A stretch of DNA of 48,639 nucleotides, from positions 1-48,639 of the forward strand of contig CAMMNN010000028.1 in the NCBI GenBank assembly GCA_946498245.1. The letters run 5' to 3'. The position numbers were made by a program, and so were the translations under genes. Below are positions 17,750 to 25,165 of the stretch, piece after piece. The stretch comes from an uncultured Clostridium sp. (lineage in GTDB: Bacteria > Bacillota > Clostridia > Lachnospirales > Lachnospiraceae). How positions within the stretch are numbered: the stretch's first letter is position 1; each line of letters begins with the position of its first letter. Under the pieces are notes generated by a model that saw only the letters and a program-made list of their open reading frames with translations, was not told where the DNA came from and ran no database searches.

Positions 17750-17779
17750 ATCATGGGAAATCACCTCCTTGCATATACT
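17750..17779 (+). promoter_or_regulatory. Putative sigma-E promoter of spoIVA
   Basis: ATCATGG (17750-17756) is followed after 14 bases by GCATATACT, whose CATATACT matches the B. subtilis sigma-E -10 consensus CATACAnT at six of seven fixed bases. The same layout, ATCATGG-N14-GCATATAAT, lies upstream of yqfC. SpoIVA is sigma-E dependent in B. subtilis. Transcription would start near 17786. Confidence 0.6.
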
Positions 17780-17800
17780 GTAACAGTACAGCAAGGGGGT
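17763..17800 (+). promoter_or_regulatory. Hairpin sequestering the spoIVA Shine-Dalgarno site
   Basis: ACCTCCTTGC (17763-17772) pairs with GCAAGGGGGT (17791-17800) over ten base pairs with one G-U pair; the 3' arm is the ribosome site of spoIVA. Inside, TACTG pairs with CAGTA around TAA. The 5' arm lies upstream of the predicted sigma-E start, so only read-through RNA would carry it. Confidence 0.6.
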
Positions 17801-17806
17801 ATTTTT

Positions 17807-19288
17807 ATGGACAATTTTCATGTATACAGAGATATGGAGGCCAGAACCGGCGGGGAGATCTATATTGGGGTCGTAGGTCCGGTCCGCACGGGCAAATCTA
17901 CCTTTATCAAACGCTTTATGGAGCTTTTGGTAATTCCCGGAATGGAGGATGAACACCAGAAAAACCTGAGCCGGGATGAACTTCCCCAAAGCGCCGCAGG
18001 GAAAACCATTATGACCACAGAACCCAAATTTATCCCCAAAGAGGCGGCGAAAATAACCCTGGGGGATCAAATCCAGGCAAAAATCCGCCTGATTGACTGC
18101 GTGGGATTTATGGTGGACGGCGCGGCAGGCCACATTGAAAACGACGCAGAGAGAATGGTAAAGACTCCCTGGTTTGACTATGAGATTCCTTTTACCCGGG
18201 CTGCGGAAATCGGTACCCGCAAGGTCATTCACGACCACTCTACCATTGGAATCGTGGTGACCACCGACGGATCCTTCGGCGACATTAAGCGTCCCGGATA
18301 CATAGCGGCGGAACAGACTGCCATTGAAGAGCTGAAAGCCATTGGAAAGCCCTTTATCGTTCTCCTAAACTGTGAACGGCCCTATTCGGAAGAAACCATC
18401 CGTCTGGCCGGGGAACTGGAAGAAAAGTATCAGGTAACGGTAATGCCTGTCAACTGCCAGCAGCTAAAAAAAGAAGACATTTCCCGGATTTTGGAGAAGA
18501 TTTTAAAAGAGTTCCCTGTAAGGGAGATAGATTTTTATATTCCAAAGTGGCTGGAGCTGCTGCCCTCTACCCATTGGCTCAAGGGAAAAGTGATCCAGAA
18601 GGCCAAAGAAATCCTCCAGAAAGTTACTTATATGAAGGAAGCCGTCTCCGCCGCCGGGGAGCCGGAACAGGGGGAGGAAGAAACGGGGCAGGCACGGATC
18701 CGGGAAATGAACATGGCCGACGGTTCCGTGGCTATGGACATTCAGGTGGACGACAGCTATTATTACCAGACCCTCAGCGACTATGTGGGGCTTCCTATAA
18801 CGGGGGAATACGAACTGATGCAGACGTTAAGCAGTCTGGCCAAAATGCGGATGGAGTATGAAAAAGTGGAATCCGCCATGAATCAGGTACGGATGAAAGG
18901 CTACGGGGTAGTGACCCCGGAACGCTCGGAAATCGTTTTAGATGAGCCTCAGGTTATTCGCCACGGAAATAAATACGGCGTCAAAATGAAAGCCCAGGCC
19001 CCCTCCATTAATCTGATAAAGGCCCAGATAGAGACGGAGATTGCTCCCATTGTAGGCAGCGAGCAGCAGGCGGAGGACCTCATCGCCTATATCCGCCAGA
19101 ACAGCCAGAACGGGGACGACGGCATTTGGGAAACCAATATTTTCGGCAAATCCGTAGAGCAGATTGTGGAGGACGGAATCCAGGCAAAGATTTCCCAGTT
19201 GACGGAAGACTGCCAGATGAAGCTGCAGGATACCCTTCAGAAAATCATAAACGACAGCAATGGAGGGATGATCTGCATCATTATATAG
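17807..19288 (+). CDS. spoIVA: Stage IV sporulation protein A (spore coat basement ATPase)
   Basis: SpoIVA polymerises with ATP hydrolysis on the forespore surface and anchors the coat. The 493-residue length matches the family (492 in B. subtilis). It has the Walker A motif GPVRTGKST near residues 24-32, LIDCVGFMVDGA, the TRKVIHDHSTIGIVVTTDGS segment (split: TRKVIHDHS, TIGIVVTTDGS), and the conserved C-terminus GGMICIII needed for membrane targeting. The ATG at 17807 follows AAGGGGGT and is the family start MDNFHVYRDMEART; an in-frame start at 17744 adds 21 unconserved residues and precedes the putative promoter. Confidence 0.96.
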   Translation: MDNFHVYRDMEARTGGEIYIGVVGPVRTGKSTFIKRFMELLVIPGMEDEHQKNLSRDELPQSAAGKTIMTTEPKFIPKEAAKITLGDQIQAKIRLIDCVGFMVDGAAGHIENDAERMVKTPWFDYEIPFTRAAEIGTRKVIHDHSTIGIVVTTDGSFGDIKRPGYIAAEQTAIEELKAIGKPFIVLLNCERPYSEETIRLAGELEEKYQVTVMPVNCQQLKKEDISRILEKILKEFPVREIDFYIPKWLELLPSTHWLKGKVIQKAKEILQKVTYMKEAVSAAGEPEQGEEETGQARIREMNMADGSVAMDIQVDDSYYYQTLSDYVGLPITGEYELMQTLSSLAKMRMEYEKVESAMNQVRMKGYGVVTPERSEIVLDEPQVIRHGNKYGVKMKAQAPSINLIKAQIETEIAPIVGSEQQAEDLIAYIRQNSQNGDDGIWETNIFGKSVEQIVEDGIQAKISQLTEDCQMKLQDTLQKIINDSNGGMICIII

Positions 19289-19340
19289 AAAGCCGTGGAA
19301 ATGAAAGGAAATAGAGATAAAAATTGTAATTCGCTTTTTA

Positions 19341-19369
19341 TTGACAAAATTAATAGATTCCCTTATAAT
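19341..19369 (+). promoter_or_regulatory. Consensus sigma-A promoter of the riboswitch leader
   Basis: Perfect TTGACA (19341-19346) and TATAAT (19364-19369) with a 17-base spacer. Transcription would begin near 19376, about 35 bases before the riboswitch core. The 376-base gap between spoIVA and the DivIVA-like gene holds this promoter, the riboswitch and three hairpins. Confidence 0.85.
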
Positions 19370-19410
19370 TTCCTTAAATAAATTAAATGGTTTCTTCCAG
19401 AAGGATGGAA

Positions 19411-19492
19411 ACAACTATTTGGCAAACTTATAGAAATATAAGGACGCAAAGTTAGAAGCCTTAGGCATTGCAGGTCAGTGCAAGGTAGTTCG
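19411..19492 (+). ncRNA. Cyclic-di-GMP-I (GEMM-I) riboswitch aptamer
   Basis: The GEMM-I landmarks appear in order: GGCAAAC (19421-19427), a hairpin CTTATA-GAAA-TATAAG (19427-19442) with the GNRA tetraloop, GGACGCAAAG (19442-19451), the receptor-like GCCTTAGGC (458-466), the P3 hairpin TTGCA (468-472)/TGCAA (479-483), and GGTAGTTCGG. AACTA (413-417) can pair with TAGTT (486-490) as closing stem P1. The guanine equivalent to Vc2 G20 appears to be present (G421), which favours c-di-GMP over cGAMP. The terminator begins directly after P1. Confidence 0.9.
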
Positions 19493-19523
19493 GCTGCAAT
19501 TGGTTTCAATTGCAGCTTTTTTT
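19493..19523 (+). terminator. Riboswitch expression-platform terminator
   Basis: GCTGCAATTG (19493-19502) pairs perfectly with CAATTGCAGC (19507-19516) around GTTT and is followed by seven T residues. CTGCAAT in its 5' arm can instead pair with ATTGCAG (19467-19473) of aptamer stem P3, giving a mutually exclusive antiterminator. Confidence 0.85.
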
Positions 19524-19559
19524 ATTCTACAGGAAATTCCTCCGAATTTTCTGTAGAAT
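19524..19559 (+). repeat. 16-bp hairpin in the leader
   Basis: ATTCTACAGGAAATTC (19524-19539) pairs with GAATTTTCTGTAGAAT (19544-19559) with one G-U pair and loop CTCC. Five T-A pairs can extend it outward, using part of the preceding T-run. There is no T-run after it, so it is not a classical terminator; a protein or RNA-stability site is possible. Confidence 0.6.
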
Positions 19560-19564
19560 AAAAA

Positions 19565-19606
19565 GCCCCTCCGGGCAGGAACGCACTGCGGCGGGGCGTA
19601 TTTTTT
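19565..19606 (+). terminator. Second terminator-like hairpin in the leader
   Basis: GCCCC (19565-19569) pairs with GGGGC (19593-19597), with CCG/CGG and CAG/CTG stacked inside across mismatches, and six T residues follow at 19601-19606. RNA that escapes the first terminator would meet this one before the first gene. Confidence 0.55.
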
Positions 19607-19664
19607 ATGTAATAAGAAACTGGCTGTCTGTGCAGCCGCTTTGTTACTGTGAAGGGAGATAAGG

Positions 19665-20432
19665 ATGAAACGATTTCGCACAACGTTTTTTAATGGATAC
19701 CAGAGAGCCGAGGTAGACCAGTATATTGAAACTCTTGTCCAGGAGCTTGAAAATTTTAAAGAAGAAACAAATCGCAAGATGGAAGCTGACAGACGCCTTA
19801 TTGAAGAGATGAAAGAAAAAATGGAAACGGCTTCCAGCGAAAAAACGGCCCTGGAACAACAAATGGAAAGCCTTCAGGGGCAGAACAGCGAGGCTGGCAG
19901 CGAAGAGCTGGATCAGGTTAAGGAAAAACTGAAGGAGTACGAGTCCAATTATTCCGATTTGGCCAGCGTACTGGCGGAAGCCCGTATTGAGGCGGCTAAA
20001 ATTGTCTCCACAGCCAAAGAAAACGCAGAGAGCATTACCAGCGAGGCCAAAGAAAACGCGGAGAACATTACCAGCGGGGCGAAAGAAACCGCCAGGTTTA
20101 TTGAAAATGAGGCAAAACGGGATGCAGAGTCTGTCACCAGCGCGGCGCGGGCGGAGGCTATGGAATACAGGCGATCAGTCGAGATGGAGCTTTCTCAGAA
20201 GCGGGATGAGGATCGCCTGAGATTTGAGCAGGCGAAACGGAATATTACAGACTATTTGGAAGGACTGAACCGTTCCCAGAGAAAGCTTATTGAAACCTAC
20301 AACGAACTGGGACTTCTGGTAAAGAAGATGCCTATCCGTCTGGAAGATGTATTTTCCCAGAAACCTTTTGAACTTCTTGCAGATGATGAAGACGTTGCCG
20401 ACTCTTCGCCAAAAGAGGGCGGAACCCAATGA
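19665..20432 (+). CDS. DivIVA-like coiled-coil protein with 11-residue repeats
   Basis: The 255-residue protein starts with a DivIVA-type head (FRTTFFNGYQRAEVDQYIETL), the part that in DivIVA/GpsB binds curved or septal membrane. A coiled coil follows (residues 25-105), then six tandem 11-residue units (106-171), a second helical stretch and an acidic tail. No enzyme motif is present. It is the first gene after the c-di-GMP leader and 38 bases before a membrane metallophosphoesterase. A scaffold that places the polysaccharide machinery at a membrane site is a reasonable inference, unproven. Start follows AAGGGAG. Confidence 0.7.
   Translation: MKRFRTTFFNGYQRAEVDQYIETLVQELENFKEETNRKMEADRRLIEEMKEKMETASSEKTALEQQMESLQGQNSEAGSEELDQVKEKLKEYESNYSDLASVLAEARIEAAKIVSTAKENAESITSEAKENAENITSGAKETARFIENEAKRDAESVTSAARAEAMEYRRSVEMELSQKRDEDRLRFEQAKRNITDYLEGLNRSQRKLIETYNELGLLVKKMPIRLEDVFSQKPFELLADDEDVADSSPKEGGTQ
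19980..20177 (+). repeat. Six tandem 33-bp units encoding 11-residue repeats
   Basis: Units ARIEAAKIVST, AKENAESITSE, AKENAENITSG, AKETARFIENE, AKRDAESVTSA and ARAEAMEYRRS follow without gaps. Units two and three differ in two residues, so duplication looks recent there. The 11-residue period suits a hendecad coiled coil or a membrane-lying amphipathic helix. Confidence 0.8.
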
Positions 20433-20470
20433 CGGGAGACTGTAAACGGAGAAGCTGAGGAGAATTGATT

Positions 20471-21703
20471 ATGGATGGAACGCACAAATCTGAGAAGGCT
20501 TTTTCAGGAAACCTTCTTGCCTGGGAAGTCGCATACCGGAAGTGTTCGAGGGAACTGCCGGAGCATATAGTAAGGGATTATATCGACAAGTTTGAATTGG
20601 CGGCCATGGACGAGGAAAAAGCGGTAATCCGGTATCGTGGAAACAGCAATTTACAGTACTTTCAGGAAAAATACGAAAAAGTCCTCTGTTGGGCTTTAGG
20701 CGGCCAGATTGCAATAGAGTATCAGGAAGCCCCTGGCGCTGGAAAAAAGAAGAAAGCTAAGAAAGAAAAGAAAAAGGGAAACCAAAAAGAAGGTAAGAAA
20801 GACAGCAAGAGAGAAAAAAGACAAAATAAGGCGGAAAAACTCAGAGAAAATCAAAGAAACACCAGAGGCAGTTTTTTGGGGAAACTTCTGGCCGTTTGCG
20901 GGACGGTTTTGGCTGTCGTTGTTCTTTTAGGAATTGTCTTCTTTCTGCCGAAAAAAAGCTTCCAGGAGACATTCCTCTCCGTAACCAGCGAGAAATCCGG
21001 GGACGGCTACCGGATTGTGCAGCTTTCGGATCTGCGGGGGCAGTCTTATGGAGAAAATAATGAAGAACTGACAAGGCGGGTTGGGCTGTTGGAGCCGGAT
21101 CTCATTGTTATGACAGGAGATATGACAGGGCAAGGCCGGAGCAATGAGGAAGATATTTTGGAGCTTTGCAGAAACCTGACAGAAACAGCCCCTGTTTACT
21201 ATGTTTACGGCGGCAATGAAAGCGACCGCTTTTTAGATGATGCGGATCCGCTGAAAGCCCGTTTGGAAGAGATAGGGGTCCATGTTCTTTGGGACGAAAT
21301 GGAAACACTGGAAATAAACGGCGCAGCAGTTGACATCTATGGAGCTTTAGGGGAACTGCAGGAGGGAGAGGAAAGCCCTTACGGGCAGTTCTTAAATGAA
21401 AATCCGGATCATTTTAAACTGATGCTCAGCCATGAACCCTATGCTTTGGGAACCATAGGAGACTGGCCCGATCTGACCCTTTCCGGCCACACCCTGGGCG
21501 GCAGTTTTGCCTTACCCGGTGTGGGCGCCATTTACGAAAAGGAATATGGGATGTTTCCGGAACTCGATTCAGAGGCCTACGTTTCCGGAAAGTATACCAA
21601 AGACGGCAACACCCTTATCGTATGCTCCGGACTGGCAAAAAGCGGGGCTGTGAGAGGGTACCGTCAGCCGGAATTGATGATTATTGACGTAAATCAGTAT
21701 TAG
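20471..21703 (+). CDS. Membrane metallophosphoesterase-like protein with altered active site and DnaA-domain-I-like N-terminus
   Basis: Four parts can be seen in 410 residues: a folded N-terminal segment (about 14-85) whose W-x(n)-Y-I-D pattern and ending (YFQEKYEKVLCWALGG, then IAIEY) resemble DnaA domain I; a lysine-rich linker (90-133); one membrane helix (about 137-159); and an extracellular calcineurin-like domain. That domain has lost several metal ligands: D187-L-R189 instead of D-x-H, G-N249-E-S instead of G-N-H-E, and G-H340-T-L instead of G-H-x-H; D217 and H321 remain. It is clearly paralogous to the gene at 22856 (FQETF, LEPDLIVM, ETAPVYY). Probably a pseudoenzyme. Start at 20471 follows GAGGAG. 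Confidence 0.75.
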   Translation: MDGTHKSEKAFSGNLLAWEVAYRKCSRELPEHIVRDYIDKFELAAMDEEKAVIRYRGNSNLQYFQEKYEKVLCWALGGQIAIEYQEAPGAGKKKKAKKEKKKGNQKEGKKDSKREKRQNKAEKLRENQRNTRGSFLGKLLAVCGTVLAVVVLLGIVFFLPKKSFQETFLSVTSEKSGDGYRIVQLSDLRGQSYGENNEELTRRVGLLEPDLIVMTGDMTGQGRSNEEDILELCRNLTETAPVYYVYGGNESDRFLDDADPLKARLEEIGVHVLWDEMETLEINGAAVDIYGALGELQEGEESPYGQFLNENPDHFKLMLSHEPYALGTIGDWPDLTLSGHTLGGSFALPGVGAIYEKEYGMFPELDSEAYVSGKYTKDGNTLIVCSGLAKSGAVRGYRQPELMIIDVNQY

Positions 21704-21747
21704 TTTTTAAGGTGCCAAGGCGCCGTTCCGGTTTAAGGAGAGCGCAA

Positions 21748-22854
21748 ATGAAAATTGCAATGATTGGCCATAAAAGGATCCCCTCCAGAGAGGGCGGCAT
21801 TGAAGTCGTGGTAGAGGAACTGGCAGTAAGAATGGTCGCTAAAGGACACCGGGTAGACGCCTACAACCGTTTTGATGACTGGAAAATGAAATTTCCAAAG
21901 AGATATAAAGGCGTCCGCATTTACAAAGTTCCGACTATCTGCCACTCTGCCGGGAACGCTTTTATTTATTCGGTTCTGGCTGTAGGGCGGGCCGTCTTTT
22001 GCGGATATGATGTGATTCACATCCATGCGGAAGGTCCGGCTGCAATGGTTTGGCTGCCGAAGCTTCTGGGTATCCCTGCGGTAGTGACCATCCATGGCCT
22101 GGACTGGCAAAGGGGAAAATGGGGGGCTTTCGCTTCCAGGTATCTGAAGTTTGGAGAAAGAATGGCAGCCAAAAAATCGGATGCACTCATTGTCCTTTCA
22201 AAACAGACGAAGGAGTACTTCCGGGAAACCTATGGACGGAAAGCCATTTATATTCCTAACGGTGTTTCAAAAGCTGTTGACAGAAAACCCGACACCATCC
22301 GGCAAAAGTGGAACCTGGAGGAAAAAAGTTACATATTATTTGCCGCCAGACTGGTGCCGGAGAAAGGGCTTCATTATTTAATTAAGGCCTTTAAAGGGAT
22401 CCGGACGGACAAAAAACTGGTGATAGCAGGGAAAATCGAAGCGAAATCGGCCTACGTACAGGAAATTTGCCAGGACGCCTCCGGAGACAGCCGTATTATT
22501 ATGACGGATTTTGTAGAAGGAGAGGCCTTGGAGGAGCTGTTTTCCAACTGCTGCCTCTATGTGATTCCCAGTGATGTAGAGGGCATGGCCATGAGCTTGC
22601 TGGAAGCTTTAAGCTATGGGGCTATGTGTCTGGCAAGCGATATTAAAGAAAACCAGGGAATTGCGGATTCTTACATAACTTTTTTTCAGAAGGGCAGTGT
22701 GCCGGATTTAAAAAGAAAGCTGGAAGAACTGTTAAACCAGGGAAAAAACGGCTTTGATCCGGAAGAGCAAAGGCGTTACATGGAGAAGCATTTCAGTTGG
22801 GAAGCGGCAGTGGAACAGACCCTTTCTGTTTATAAAAAAGTAAAAGGAAGATAG
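21748..22854 (+). CDS. Family 4 glycosyltransferase (DUF1972/rhamnosyltransferase-like)
   Basis: The 368-residue cytoplasmic protein has a GT-B fold. The N-terminal half begins MKIAMIGHKRIPSREGGIE and contains THGLDWQRGKWG-like sequence (IHGLDWQRGKWG), as in DUF1972-type rhamnosyltransferases of capsule clusters. The C-terminal half has FAARLVPEKGLHYLIKAF and the donor site IPSDVEGMAMSLLEALSYG with the E-x7-E type pattern. Donor sugar cannot be read from sequence. It lies between the two metallophosphoesterases, ending one base before the second. Start at 21748 follows TAAGGAGAG. Confidence 0.85.
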   Translation: MKIAMIGHKRIPSREGGIEVVVEELAVRMVAKGHRVDAYNRFDDWKMKFPKRYKGVRIYKVPTICHSAGNAFIYSVLAVGRAVFCGYDVIHIHAEGPAAMVWLPKLLGIPAVVTIHGLDWQRGKWGAFASRYLKFGERMAAKKSDALIVLSKQTKEYFRETYGRKAIYIPNGVSKAVDRKPDTIRQKWNLEEKSYILFAARLVPEKGLHYLIKAFKGIRTDKKLVIAGKIEAKSAYVQEICQDASGDSRIIMTDFVEGEALEELFSNCCLYVIPSDVEGMAMSLLEALSYGAMCLASDIKENQGIADSYITFFQKGSVPDLKRKLEELLNQGKNGFDPEEQRRYMEKHFSWEAAVEQTLSVYKKVKGR

Positions 22855-22855
22855 A

Positions 22856-23758
22856 ATGAAGAAGATTTTATGTACTTTGTTTGTTTTGTTTCTGATACTG
22901 GCCTCCTTTGCAGCGTGGAATGTTTTTCAGAACAGGACCTTTGAGGAAACTTTTTATACAATCTATTCCGATAAAATCGAAACTCCGGTAAGGGCCGTTT
23001 TGATTACGGATCTCCATCAGACCGCCTATGGGAAAGAAAACGAAGATTTGATACACAGAATTGAAAAGCTGGAACCGGATCTGATCCTTATGGGCGGAGA
23101 CATTGTCAACAAAGACGGAACGGATATTTCCTTTGCCGTAGAACTGTGCAGAAAACTGCTGGAGACGGCTCCGGTTTATTACAGCCTTGGGAATCATGAA
23201 AATGAGGCGGTATACGGAGCGGATTTGACGAATACCGCTTTAGAGAAAAAGAAAGCTCTGCTGGGAGACAATCCGGAAGACTTTTCGCCTTTGGAAAAGG
23301 ATTCCCGTTTACTGGATGAGCTGGAAGAGCTGGGGGTTATTGTACTCCAAAATTCTTCGGTTTCAGTGGAGATCAATGGAAACCCCATAGATATTGGCGG
23401 AATCAGTACGGGGCAGGACAGCTTTTGGCCCTATTCCGGCAAATTTGTTTCCAAATTTCTTTCGGAAGATACTTCCGTTTTTAAACTTCTGATGTCTCAC
23501 AGGCCAGAGCCGGTAATGCGGTATATTCCGGATTATGAGATTGATTTGGTAGTATCGGGACACAACCATGGAGGACAGGTGAGAATCCCAGGAATAGGGG
23601 GACTTTACTCTATGGAAGAAGGCTTTTTTCCGGAACTGGATTCCGGATTAAGGGAAACCAGCTCATTGACGATGATTATCAGCCGGGGATTGGGAAACCA
23701 CGGGGTAATCCCAAGGATATGCAACAAACCGGAACTGGTAGTTATTGACATAAATTAA
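22856..23758 (+). CDS. Membrane-anchored calcineurin-like metallophosphoesterase, active-site intact
   Basis: The 300-residue protein has an N-terminal membrane helix (about 4-21) and an extracellular phosphoesterase domain with all ligands: D52-L-H54, G-D82, G-N113-H114-E, H215 and G-H236-N-H238-GG. This resembles YkuE/YaeI-type enzymes; some act on lipid-linked phosphates, but the substrate here is unknown. It is a paralogue of the degenerate protein at 20471. Within a Wzx/Wzy locus, dephosphorylation of an undecaprenyl-linked intermediate or of polymer phosphate is a plausible role (inference). Confidence 0.88.
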   Translation: MKKILCTLFVLFLILASFAAWNVFQNRTFEETFYTIYSDKIETPVRAVLITDLHQTAYGKENEDLIHRIEKLEPDLILMGGDIVNKDGTDISFAVELCRKLLETAPVYYSLGNHENEAVYGADLTNTALEKKKALLGDNPEDFSPLEKDSRLLDELEELGVIVLQNSSVSVEINGNPIDIGGISTGQDSFWPYSGKFVSKFLSEDTSVFKLLMSHRPEPVMRYIPDYEIDLVVSGHNHGGQVRIPGIGGLYSMEEGFFPELDSGLRETSSLTMIISRGLGNHGVIPRICNKPELVVIDIN

Positions 23759-23776
23759 CACTGGGAGAAACTGCTT

Positions 23777-25165
23777 ATGAAATATTACATAGTTACTTAT
23801 CAGAAAAATTTGGTGGTGATTTGCTTCGTCCTGTTGGCGGCATACGGCCTTATTTACGCTTTGAAAAATAAGAATATCCGCCTGCGGAATGTGCTGTCCT
23901 ACCGCTATCACGTTTTCAGGGGGAAACTGCCCCTGACGCTCCTTGTCTGTCTGATCCTGATTGTCAATTTAATCGTGACTCCGGCTCAGGCCCAGTTTAA
24001 CAATTCGGCTGTTATTTCTTTAAATTACAGCAGCGCATCATCAGGATTAAATCCCAATGGAACGCGGTTTAACCAGACGGATATGCTGAGCGATAAAGTA
24101 TTGGAGAAGGCTATTAAGAAAGGGGCTTTTGAGAATATCGGCGCAGATGATTTGAAAAAGACTCTGAGGGTTGTGCCTGTGGTGCAGGCGGAAAATATTG
24201 AGGATCAGGAATACTATATATCCACTCAGTTCCGTTTGATGTATGAGGCCAGTAGGGATACCAGACATTTGGACGGAAGACTGGTGGTTCAGATGGTGGC
24301 GGAAGCTTATAAGGAATACTTTATTGAAACCTATTCCGATAATATTTCCATATTAAATCTGGATTTTGAAAAGTACAATGAAAACGATTATCTGGATATT
24401 GTGCAATGCCTAACTATGACGGCCAATGAAATCGGCCAGTATATGACGGAAATGTCTTATGAAGAGCCGGCCTTCCAATCCTCCGTCAGCAACGAAACCT
24501 TTGGGTCCGTTGCCGACAGCGCCTATAGTATAGGATCGGTTATGACGGAAAACCTGGAAGCCCATATCTTGGAAAACGCAGTATCGAAAGAGAAGGGAAT
24601 CTATCTGGGTCGGCTGCTTTTTGAAAACCAGAACCTGGACTTTGACGCGCAAAAGGAGAGTATGTCAAACCAGAATAATTTGTATGCCATTGAAATGTAC
24701 GAAAACGATATGGCCCGTACTGTGCTGGTGCCTACCTATGACACGGAAGCTCAGTTTTATATGTCCAGAACGAAGATTGGAGTCGATGATTTCGCTGAGG
24801 CCGCTGAGGAACACGCAGCCAAAATGACCAGCCTTAGAAGCGAAATTGCGTCGAAAAACTACGTTTACCAGATGCTTTCTGCAAAGGACGCTTCTCCAAG
24901 CGCTTTATCCAAAGCAGACGCCCTGGTTCTTCAGATTGAGGGAGAACTGATTACGGTGGCGGAGAAGGCAAAGGCCCTTGTAAAAGAGTATGGCGCCACT
25001 CAGGCGAACCAGTATATGACCATTTCCATCCCATCAGCGGAAATGGAAATGGTAAAGAACCTGGTGTACGGCCTTCTGTATACGCTCCTCCTGGCAGTAG
25101 GGTTACATTTTGTCACCTATACCCGGGAGTTCGAAAAAAATGACGAAAGGCGGGATACAAAATGA
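23777..25165 (+). CDS. Wzz-like polysaccharide co-polymerase (membrane protein)
   Basis: The 462-residue protein has hydrophobic helices near 10-28 and 50-70 and a third at about 437-455, with a large extracellular segment between that starts near QFNNSAVISLNYSSASSG and is rich in helix with a terminal coiled coil. This is the two-helix-plus-large-loop plan of Wzz/chain-length determinants, with one extra N-terminal helix. The phrase SSGLNPNGTRFN parallels AVEGYAPDGSKIN in the next gene, so the two are related. No kinase motifs follow. The pair probably acts together in polymer-length control or export. Overlaps the next gene by four bases. Confidence 0.65.
   Translation: MKYYIVTYQKNLVVICFVLLAAYGLIYALKNKNIRLRNVLSYRYHVFRGKLPLTLLVCLILIVNLIVTPAQAQFNNSAVISLNYSSASSGLNPNGTRFNQTDMLSDKVLEKAIKKGAFENIGADDLKKTLRVVPVVQAENIEDQEYYISTQFRLMYEASRDTRHLDGRLVVQMVAEAYKEYFIETYSDNISILNLDFEKYNENDYLDIVQCLTMTANEIGQYMTEMSYEEPAFQSSVSNETFGSVADSAYSIGSVMTENLEAHILENAVSKEKGIYLGRLLFENQNLDFDAQKESMSNQNNLYAIEMYENDMARTVLVPTYDTEAQFYMSRTKIGVDDFAEAAEEHAAKMTSLRSEIASKNYVYQMLSAKDASPSALSKADALVLQIEGELITVAEKAKALVKEYGATQANQYMTISIPSAEMEMVKNLVYGLLYTLLLAVGLHFVTYTREFEKNDERRDTK

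Noticed and set aside
19546..19560. CodY-box-like sequence AATTTTCTGTAGAAT
   Set aside because: It matches the CodY consensus with about three mismatches and is fully explained as one arm of the 16-bp hairpin.
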